Of a stretch of DNA of 57,393 bases, positions 34,002-39,614 are shown piece after piece; the stretch's first letter is position 1; every line of letters begins with the position of its first letter. The stretch lies in the NCBI GenBank assembly GCA_002391195.1, contig DGRZ01000093.1:60633-118025 (forward strand), written 5' to 3'. The notes beneath the pieces were generated by a model. It was not told the origin of the DNA. It saw only the letters and a list, made by a program, of their open reading frames with translations, and ran no database searches. A program made the position numbers and the translations under genes. The stretch is from Fibrobacter sp. UBA4375 (GTDB lineage: Bacteria > Fibrobacterota > Fibrobacteria > Fibrobacterales > Fibrobacteraceae).

Positions 34002-34973
34002 ATGGAAACTCTCTTAATCATCGGAATCATCATCGCGGCCATTGCCGTTATCATCTTGCTCGCCTTTATCGGCAAGTTCTTCAGCCTTTGGCTCCAGGCC
34101 TTGTTCTCCAGGGCAAACGTGAGCATTTTCCAGCTTATCGGTATGCGACTCCGTAAGGTGCCACCCCAGGTGATTGTGGAAGCCCGAATTCTCAGCTGCA
34201 AGGCTGGCCTTCCCGTCGACACGAACCTGCTGGAAGCCCACTACCTTAGCCGCGGTAACGTACTCCGCGTGATCCAGGCCCTCATTGCCGCCAACAAGGC
34301 AAACATCAAGCTGGACTTCAAGGAAGCCGCCGCCATCGACCTGGCCGGCCGTAACGTGCTGGAAGCCGTGCAGATGTCCGTGAACCCGAAGGTGATTACC
34401 ACCCCGAAAGTTTCCGCAGTGGCTCTCGACGGTATCCAGCTGCATGCCATTACCCGTATTACCGTGCGCGCCAGCATCCAGAAGCTGGTGGGTGGCGCCG
34501 GCGAAGAGACGGTTATCGCCCGCGTCGGCGAAGGCATCGTTTCTTCTATCGGTTCTGCGATAAGCCACAAGGAAGTGCTGGAAAACCCGAACATGATTTC
34601 CAAGAAGGTGCTGGCCTCCGGCCTTGACGCCGGAACCGCTTTCGAAATTCTCTCCATCGACATCGCCGACGTGGACGTGGGCCAGAACATCGGCGCCATC
34701 CTGGAAACCGACCGTGCCGAAGCCGACAAGAAGATTGCCCAGGCCAAGGCCGAAGAACGCCGCGCCATGGCGTACGCCGCCGAACAGGAAATGAAGGCGA
34801 AGGTTATGGAAATGAAGGCGAAGCTGGTGGAAGCCGAAGCACAGATCCCCATGGCCATGGCAACCGCACTCCGCGATGGCAAGCTGGGCGTGATGGACTA
34901 CTACAACCTGAAAAACATCGAAGCCGACACCCAGATGAGGAAGGAAATAGGCAACGCACCCGAAGCGAAGTAG
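34002..34973 (+). CDS. floA: Flotillin-like protein FloA
   Basis: 323 residues. FloA scaffolds functional membrane microdomains. The N-terminal membrane helix is LIIGIIIAAIAVIILLAFIG; the SPFH-like core has PPQVIVEARILSCKAGLPVD, KVSAVALDGIQLHAITRITV and LSIDIADVDVGQNIGA; a coiled coil of Glu/Ala repeats (AEADKKIAQAKAEERRAMAY) follows. GGAG lies about 8 nt before the ATG. The nfeD-floA pair is a widespread operon. The stop TAG at 34971 is directly followed by the heptamer array of the IVP element. Confidence 0.96.
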   Translation: METLLIIGIIIAAIAVIILLAFIGKFFSLWLQALFSRANVSIFQLIGMRLRKVPPQVIVEARILSCKAGLPVDTNLLEAHYLSRGNVLRVIQALIAANKANIKLDFKEAAAIDLAGRNVLEAVQMSVNPKVITTPKVSAVALDGIQLHAITRITVRASIQKLVGGAGEETVIARVGEGIVSSIGSAISHKEVLENPNMISKKVLASGLDAGTAFEILSIDIADVDVGQNIGAILETDRAEADKKIAQAKAEERRAMAYAAEQEMKAKVMEMKAKLVEAEAQIPMAMATALRDGKLGVMDYYNLKNIEADTQMRKEIGNAPEAK

Positions 34974-34984
34974 GGTAAAGGTTT

Positions 34985-35012
34985 GAGGCTCGAGGTACGA
35001 GGTTCGAGGTAT
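34985..35012 (+). repeat. Left heptamer array of the IVP element
   Basis: Four perfect in-phase units of GAGGNNN; the IVP start codon follows 2 nt later at 35015, so the array also forms its 5' leader and supplies the GAGG-type ribosome binding site. Confidence 0.85.
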
Positions 35013-35014
35013 AT

Positions 35015-35449
35015 ATGCGAAAATTTCAAGATTTAGAAATGTGGAAACAAAGTCATAAGCTCACATTAGATATTTATGAGACCACTCGCAATCAATTTCC
35101 AAAGGAAGAGCTTTTTGCTCTGACTACTCAAATCCGCCGTGCCTCCGCATCAATTCCTACAAACATCGCCGAGGGTTGTGGAAGAAAAACAAACCAAGAG
35201 TTAGTCCGCTTTCTTCACATCGCATCAGGTTCAACAACTGAAGTTGAATACCAATTACTTTTAGCTAAAGATCTGCAATATATCAACTCAATAAAATACA
35301 AGGAGTTGAGTAGCAAAACTATTGAAATAAGAAAAATGATTCTTTCATTTATCAAAAATATTCCACAAAATAATTCTGTAACATACGCACCTTTACTAAA
35401 AATACCTAAACGGGGCACTCATGCCTCGAGCCTCGAGCCTGGAGCCTAA
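35015..35449 (+). CDS. Four-helix-bundle protein (23S rRNA intervening-sequence protein family)
   Basis: 144 residues. KFQDLEMWKQSHKLTLDIYE, FPKEELFALTTQIRRASASI, PTNIAEGCGRKTNQE and LVRFLHIASGSTTEVEYQLL are hallmarks of the IVP family (TIGR02436), first seen encoded in 23S rRNA intervening sequences and structurally like the Avd accessory protein of diversity-generating retroelements. It is a basic RNA- or DNA-binding bundle of unclear function. The last ten residues (ASSLEPGA) are encoded by the right heptamer array, and its TAA is 1 nt before the next start. Coding sequence is far more AT-rich than both neighbours. Probably acquired. Confidence 0.92.
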   Translation: MRKFQDLEMWKQSHKLTLDIYETTRNQFPKEELFALTTQIRRASASIPTNIAEGCGRKTNQELVRFLHIASGSTTEVEYQLLLAKDLQYINSIKYKELSSKTIEIRKMILSFIKNIPQNNSVTYAPLLKIPKRGTHASSLEPGA

Positions 35450-35450
35450 C
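35423..35450 (+). repeat. Right heptamer array of the IVP element
   Basis: Four in-phase units GCCTNRA/GCCTAAC. It encodes the end and stop of the IVP gene, and the variant unit GCCTGGA creates the GGAG used as Shine-Dalgarno by the gene at 35451. Confidence 0.85.
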
Positions 35451-36251
35451 ATGGAAGGACTACTCATCCTCATAGGCATCTGGCTTCTGGATGTCGTCAT
35501 CAAGAAGGTTGCAGCCAGCAGAAACAAGCGGCAACAGCAGCCGACCCAGTACCAGCCGGAAGATGACGACAGCTACGAGTCCCAAGACGAAAGGCAGGAG
35601 CAACGTCCCTCGCGTTCCCTGCAGGATTTGATCCGGCAGTTCGAAGACGCCCAGAGGCAGGCGACTCAAGGCAATATCGAGCCGCCCACGCCCCCGGTGC
35701 AACGCAAGCATTCTGAGCAACTGACCCTTCGCGACATCGCAGAAGTTGTCATCAATGTCGATTTTGTCAACCTGGAATTTTTAATGGAATCCTTTGACGT
35801 TGACGAAAACACCGCCGCCGAAATGCTGATGGACCTGCAGGCCCACCACATCGTGGGTCACGACATGGGCGAAGGAGATTGCGACGTCCTGGTGCATGAC
35901 ATCGAAGAACTGGACAACTTGCTCAACCGAGAACAACGCACCGCCCAGGAACAGGAAGACGCCCGAAAGAACGAAATCGATGCCGCACAAGAAGATGCCC
36001 GTCGTCAGGAACTTGAACGCCAGCAGAAACTGAACGCCCTGGAAGAACGGGCCAAGTCCGCCCGGGAATCTGCCGCTGCGTTTACAGGCGAAGGCTATGC
36101 GGACTCCACAGGCGACAGCGAAACCGCCCAAATGCTCCGCAAGCCCGCCGTATCCACAAGGAACATCGCCGATGTGCGCAAGGGATTCATCTGGGCAAAA
36201 GTCCTGGACGAACCCCGCTTCAAGCGCCGCTGGAGCGCACAGTACAGGTGA
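35451..36251 (+). CDS. Single-pass membrane protein with helical DNA-binding-like and coiled-coil regions
   Basis: 266 residues from ATG 35451, 1 nt after the IVP stop. One N-terminal membrane helix (LLILIGIWLLDVVIKKVAAS), a charged Gln/Arg-rich linker, then a compact domain (about 92-150; FVNLEFLMESFDVDENTAAE then MLMDLQAHHIVG) resembling a winged helix such as FtsK-gamma (weak), a long coiled coil (about 155-215; EDARRQELERQQKL), and a basic aromatic tail (KVLDEPRFKRRWSAQYR). By position it was once adjacent to floA, so a membrane-organisation role is possible. Confidence 0.8.
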   Translation: MEGLLILIGIWLLDVVIKKVAASRNKRQQQPTQYQPEDDDSYESQDERQEQRPSRSLQDLIRQFEDAQRQATQGNIEPPTPPVQRKHSEQLTLRDIAEVVINVDFVNLEFLMESFDVDENTAAEMLMDLQAHHIVGHDMGEGDCDVLVHDIEELDNLLNREQRTAQEQEDARKNEIDAAQEDARRQELERQQKLNALEERAKSARESAAAFTGEGYADSTGDSETAQMLRKPAVSTRNIADVRKGFIWAKVLDEPRFKRRWSAQYR

Positions 36252-36360
36252 CCGCTCGCGCTAAATTCAGGAGCTGCTTCTCCGGCAGGCCCTCGCTCTC
36301 GCAACCGCCCTCGATTAATATCGAGGGCTTTGTTGCTCACAGGTGACCGTTCGCGCCAAA
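36244..36360. repeat. Direct repeat of a gene end, 22 bp, 95 bp apart
   Basis: ACAGGTGACCGCTCGCGC at 36244-36261 recurs as ACAGGTGACCGTTCGCGC at 36339-36356, two differences over 22 bp. The first copy contains the stop codon of the 35451 gene, so the interval looks like a duplication that includes a hairpin. Confidence 0.8.
36308..36332 (+). terminator. Hairpin CCCTCGAT-TAAT-ATCGAGGG
   Basis: Perfect 8-bp stem at 36308-36327 followed by CTTTG. A moderate terminator candidate downstream of the 35451 gene. Confidence 0.55.
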
Positions 36361-36366
36361 AACATC

Positions 36367-36397
36367 AAAAGCCGCGCCCCTGTTGGCACGGCTTTTT
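36367..36397. terminator. Bidirectional terminator between convergent genes
   Basis: AAAAGCCG at 36367-36374 pairs with CGGCTTTT at 36389-36396; T-tract on the plus strand and complementary A-tract on the other. It serves the 35451 gene and the FISUMP gene ending at 36415. Confidence 0.75.
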
Positions 36398-36414
36398 CGT
36401 TTCTACGCTACAGC

Positions 36415-37428
36415 CTACCGCATGTCCGCAACGCAGCGCACGTACAGTCCCTTGCGGATACTCTCGTCGGTGCGGTTGATGCTCCGGGCCTCGCGCCTAA
36501 ATTCCCAGGAGCGGCCCGTATTGCGCTTGATAGAGGTTGCAGACCAATAGTGGCCGGTATTGGTCCCGTCGCAATACTGGTCCCAGTCCTTGCAGCCACC
36601 AACACCCATGCTGTTCCAGTCCCACTGGGAACGCTCTTTCTGAAAATCCCGCCACTCGCCGTCGTCGGGCAGGTGCCAGCCCTTGGGACAGGCCTTCTTG
36701 GCCTCGTCGTGGGTATAGAACCGTCCGTATTTCTTGCACAGATCCATATCTTCTAGCAGGCACTGGGTCTTGGCGTCCGTCAGCCCGTAGCGGATATTCT
36801 GCACCATCCAAATCTTGTCGCCCACGATTTTCACCTTGTACTGTCTTTCGTCGCGAGTATCCGTCATGAGCATGTCGTCTTTGGAGATGTTCTTTTCGGC
36901 AAGCAGGTCCCGCTCCCCTACGCAACGCACGGCCACCACGGATTCCTTGGGCAGGTTCACCTTCTGGAAACTCCCGCGTTTCAGGTCCAGCATCAGCGCC
37001 TGTATGCCCGATTTTCCGGCATCCCCCGCTATGGCGAAGTAGGCCGCATCTTTCCCCTGGACCTTCGGGTTCTTCTTGGACATGTCGTAATAGCCACGGG
37101 TATTTCCTGCAAAAGCCTTGGCATTCTGTTTTTTACGAGGCCCCATGAACTTGTCTTCGGCAAGGTCGTTCCATTCCTTCAAATCCGGAAGATGAGTCCC
37201 TGCGGGGCAAAGCCCGGACCAGGATTCCTTCTTGTAGAAACTGACCTTCGCCCGGTCCTTGAAATCGGGCTTGCCGTCTAAAGAAACATTGCTCGTAAAC
37301 CAGTTGAGCTTTCCGGAGGGCATCATCTTGTAGGTGCGCCCGTCGCGGCTGTCCTTGACCGAGGCAGCACAGGCAAATGCAAAAGACAGTGCCACGACCA
37401 CGGTCAAGCGAACCCAAATTCTCATCAT
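36415..37428 (-). CDS. Secreted protein with two FISUMP domains
   Basis: 337 residues from ATG 37428, where a signal peptide begins (MMRIWVRLTVVVALSFAFAC); the GTG further upstream lies before it. Two FISUMP units: one ending VVAVRCVGERD (about residue 170) and one ending LYVRCVADMR at the C-terminus, with CPAGTHLPDLKEW and CPKGWHLPDDGEW as the Cys-Pro-Gly-x-His-Leu-Pro repeats. The Cys in FAFAC could be a lipobox. FISUMP proteins are abundant in Fibrobacter and probably bind surface or substrate ligands. Role unknown. Confidence 0.9.
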   Translation of the reverse strand: MMRIWVRLTVVVALSFAFACAASVKDSRDGRTYKMMPSGKLNWFTSNVSLDGKPDFKDRAKVSFYKKESWSGLCPAGTHLPDLKEWNDLAEDKFMGPRKKQNAKAFAGNTRGYYDMSKKNPKVQGKDAAYFAIAGDAGKSGIQALMLDLKRGSFQKVNLPKESVVAVRCVGERDLLAEKNISKDDMLMTDTRDERQYKVKIVGDKIWMVQNIRYGLTDAKTQCLLEDMDLCKKYGRFYTHDEAKKACPKGWHLPDDGEWRDFQKERSQWDWNSMGVGGCKDWDQYCDGTNTGHYWSATSIKRNTGRSWEFRREARSINRTDESIRKGLYVRCVADMR

Positions 37429-37493
37429 AAACAACCTCAATTCCACCTACAAATATATATCCCAAATTAAAAAACGAAACTTACAATAAAATG

Positions 37494-38333
37494 TTATATG
37501 CGGATTGTAAGGCCTGCCGCCCCAGGGTGCACCCAAAGGGAGAACCTTTCGTCCCGTTTTTTATGGATTTCGATTACCGCAAGACTCACGCCCGTACCCA
37601 CCAAGGCCCCCACCACCACGTCCGTGGGGTAGTGCTTGCCTGCCGCTATCCGCAAAACCCCTTCCAGGGCCGCCGCCGAAAGCGCCCCTGCCCACACCAC
37701 GCCCCTGAAGGGCGACTGGGGGTACATTTCGCTGAACCATTCCCCGGTGAACACCGCCACCGTAAAGGCCGCCGAAGCGTGCCCACTAAAAAAACTCCCG
37801 TAGGCCTCGGCATCTGCCTTTTCGGCCCGTTCCCCCGCCTTGCGGTTGGAGCCATAGCCGTCCTTGGCATAGACATAGGGCCTGGGCCAGAATTCCATGG
37901 AGCGAACCATCAGGTTTATGCCCGACTGGAGGGCAAGCGCCTGGGCAAACATCAGGGTAAAACCGGCTGCATCAAGCCCAGAGGCATCCCCCACTCCATA
38001 AGAATAACCCGCGAGAGCCAGCGGCGCCACCCCCAAAGCAGCCGCCCACTTGCTCGCCTTGTCGGCAGGCTCGCTGTATCGCCCCGCCAGGGACCTATCC
38101 CAGGGAAGCAGCTCCGAAACCGACCGGTAGTCCCCCGGCTCGGGCTTTTCCATCTGGGTGTAGCGGTAATTGCCAAAGAAGGCCGTGAACGCCGACAAGA
38201 AAGTGACCGGCATGTCCTTGGACCAGGAGACATCGTAGTGGGCCTCTTCCGGCGCAGGCGTTCCCGCCGCCCACACCATCAAGGGCAAGGCCACCAGACT
38301 CAAAAAAAACTTTTTCCACCGCAAAGCGTTCAC
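37494..38333 (-). CDS. PAP2-family phosphatase
   Basis: 279 residues from GTG 38333 with GGGGGT upstream. All three PAP2 motifs are seen: RSMEFWPRPYVY (KX6RP-type), FFSGHASAAF (SGH) and RIAAGKHYPTDVVVGALVG (R-X5-H-X3-D, active site). A signal or first helix (FFLSLVALPLMVWAAG) and further membrane helices place it at the inner membrane facing the periplasm. Family substrates are phosphatidic acid, isoprenyl pyrophosphates or lipid A. Divergent from the ArsR-methyltransferase gene 30 nt away. Confidence 0.93.
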   Translation of the reverse strand: MNALRWKKFFLSLVALPLMVWAAGTPAPEEAHYDVSWSKDMPVTFLSAFTAFFGNYRYTQMEKPEPGDYRSVSELLPWDRSLAGRYSEPADKASKWAAALGVAPLALAGYSYGVGDASGLDAAGFTLMFAQALALQSGINLMVRSMEFWPRPYVYAKDGYGSNRKAGERAEKADAEAYGSFFSGHASAAFTVAVFTGEWFSEMYPQSPFRGVVWAGALSAAALEGVLRIAAGKHYPTDVVVGALVGTGVSLAVIEIHKKRDERFSLWVHPGAAGLTIRI

Positions 38334-38351
38334 ACCCCCAAACTAAAAAAT

Positions 38352-38357
38352 TATATT
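38352..38357 (+). promoter_or_regulatory. TATATT -10 element fused to a Shine-Dalgarno-like GGAGGT
   Basis: TATATT 38352-38357, then GGAGGT, then ATG 38364. The -10 places the transcription start at about 38364, so the GGAGGT cannot lie in that message. Confidence 0.45.
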
Positions 38358-38363
38358 GGAGGT

Positions 38364-39311
38364 ATGCCGAGCAAGAACATTACCCGCGAGCCCATTACGC
38401 CCTCCATCGAGCTGTTCAACGCCATTTCCGACGAGATGCGCCTGAAAATCCTGATGCTCCTGGACCAGGCCGAATTTACCGTCAACGAAATCAAGGATAT
38501 CCTGGATATCCACCAGAGCAACGCCAGCCGACACCTCTCCAAGCTTTCGGCCTGCAAGCTCCTGAAAGACCGCCGCGACGGCATCAAGGCCTACTACGGG
38601 CTCAGCGAAGAACTCCTGCTTTCGAGCCGAGTCCTTTCGGTCATCCGGGAGGCCTACGAAGACTTGCAAGACAAGGACATCATCCAATGCCGCGCCGAAC
38701 AGGTTCTGCAAGACCGCACCGACAAGACCAAGGGCCAGATCCACAAGCTGGACCAGGCCGGCGGCAGCCTCAAGGCCCAAATCAGCCTGTTCAGCAAGCT
38801 CATGACGCCATTCGAAAAGGCGGTAGATATCGGCTGCGGCGAAGGGGGCGACCTTTCGCTGATGCTTGCGAACCGCTGCCAGAACGTATTCTCCCTGGAT
38901 TACGACCCCAAGGTCATCAGCGGGCTCCAGAGAATCCTCAAGAAAAAGGGCACCGCAAATGTCACCCCGAAGGTGGCGGACATGCTCTCTACCGGGCTTC
39001 CGGACAATTTCGCCGACCTGGTGCTCATGAGCCAGGTGCTCCACCACGCCCAGGACCCGCGCCTAGCCCTCAAGGAGGCCATCCGTATTCTGAAACCTGG
39101 CGGAACACTCGCCCTACTGGACCTGGCCCAGCACAAAGAAGAATCCTTCCGTGAAACCCACGGTCACATCTGGCTTGGTTTCGACCGCGCCCAACTGGAA
39201 TTTTTCGTGAAGGAATTCAACTGCAAGATTGTCGAAAGCGAAATTATCCCCAGCGAGAACCAGGTAGACAAGAAACTCCCCGTCATCTGCATGATTTTGA
39301 CCAAAGAGTAG
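38364..39311 (+). CDS. ArsR-type regulator fused to SAM-dependent methyltransferase
   Basis: 315 residues from ATG 38364 (the frame is open much further upstream, but that is antisense to PAP2). Residues about 10-90 are a winged helix (LFNAISDEMRLKILMLLDQA; IHQSNASRHLSKLSACKLLK). Residues about 145-310 are a class I methyltransferase: AVDIGCGEGGDLSLM (motif I), DYDPKVIS (acidic loop), VLHHAQDPRLALKEAIRILK and GGTLALLDL. This fusion is a known type of regulator in other bacteria, often tied to metal or metalloid or methionine metabolism. Target unknown. The stop is followed by heptamers. Confidence 0.9.
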   Translation: MPSKNITREPITPSIELFNAISDEMRLKILMLLDQAEFTVNEIKDILDIHQSNASRHLSKLSACKLLKDRRDGIKAYYGLSEELLLSSRVLSVIREAYEDLQDKDIIQCRAEQVLQDRTDKTKGQIHKLDQAGGSLKAQISLFSKLMTPFEKAVDIGCGEGGDLSLMLANRCQNVFSLDYDPKVISGLQRILKKKGTANVTPKVADMLSTGLPDNFADLVLMSQVLHHAQDPRLALKEAIRILKPGGTLALLDLAQHKEESFRETHGHIWLGFDRAQLEFFVKEFNCKIVESEIIPSENQVDKKLPVICMILTKE

Positions 39312-39312
39312 C

Positions 39313-39340
39313 GGGGTTCGAGGCTCGAGGCTCGGGCATA
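39313..39340 (+). repeat. Single heptamer array after the ArsR-methyltransferase gene
   Basis: In phase: GGGGTTC (39313), GAGGCTC (39320), GAGGCTC (39327), GGGCATA (39334). The same unit as at the IVP element, beginning 1 nt after the stop TAG at 39309-39311. No opposing array is seen before the next gene. Confidence 0.75.
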
Positions 39341-39416
39341 CGTGGAAAAAAATTATCCAGCCTATTGCTTTTTTGAAAAAAAACAGGTAGATTTAGAATA
39401 ACGAAAGGAGAGACCC

Positions 39417-39527
39417 ATGGGAAAGGTTTTCAAAATTCTGGTGATTGTCGCCGTCTGCCTGATTTCGGCCCTCGGGATCTACGGCATCGTGCGGACCGCC
39501 CGCCTCGATGAGAACACGGCGGACTAG
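39417..39527 (+). CDS. 36-residue single-pass membrane peptide
   Basis: ATG 39417 to TAG 39527, with GAAAGGAG 8 nt upstream. One hydrophobic helix (ILVIVAVCLISALGIYGIV) follows a basic start and precedes a charged tail (RTARLDENTAD). A terminator comes right after the stop. The strong ribosome binding site, own terminator and -10-like TAGAAT at about 39394 argue for a true small gene. Function unknown. Confidence 0.6.
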   Translation: MGKVFKILVIVAVCLISALGIYGIVRTARLDENTAD

Positions 39528-39551
39528 CCATCTGCATTTTTTTGAAGTGTA

Positions 39552-39575
39552 GCCGGGACATGCGCCCGGCCTTTT
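39552..39575 (+). terminator. Terminator of the small membrane peptide
   Basis: GCCGGG at 39552-39557 pairs with CCCGGC at 39565-39570, followed by CTTTT. Confidence 0.75.
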
Positions 39576-39601
39576 GTGCATTCCGCCCGCAAGCGCTTTG
39601 C

Positions 39602-39607
39602 TATATT
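39602..39607 (+). promoter_or_regulatory. TATATT -10 element before the YfhO gene
   Basis: TATATT ends 7 nt before ATG 39615; no Shine-Dalgarno lies between. Predicts a leaderless message. Confidence 0.5.
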
Positions 39608-39614
39608 GTCCAAC

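Larger units (their letters stand above)
34971..35450. mobile_element. Putative IVP element: four-helix-bundle gene between inverted heptamer arrays
   Basis: Left array: from the floA stop at 34971, six in-phase 7-mers of form NAGGNNN run to 35012, the last four being GAGGCTC, GAGGTAC, GAGGTTC, GAGGTAT. Right array: GCCTCGA at 35423 and 35430, GCCTGGA at 35437 and GCCTAAC at 35444. On the opposite strand these read TCGAGGC-like, so the arrays are inverted copies. Between them lies one AT-rich gene. The element splits floA from the next gene of the operon. Mobility is inferred. Confidence 0.6.

Noticed and set aside
37491..38363. Extension of the ArsR-methyltransferase frame upstream
   Set aside because: It is antisense to PAP2, and the winged-helix domain begins right after ATG 38364.
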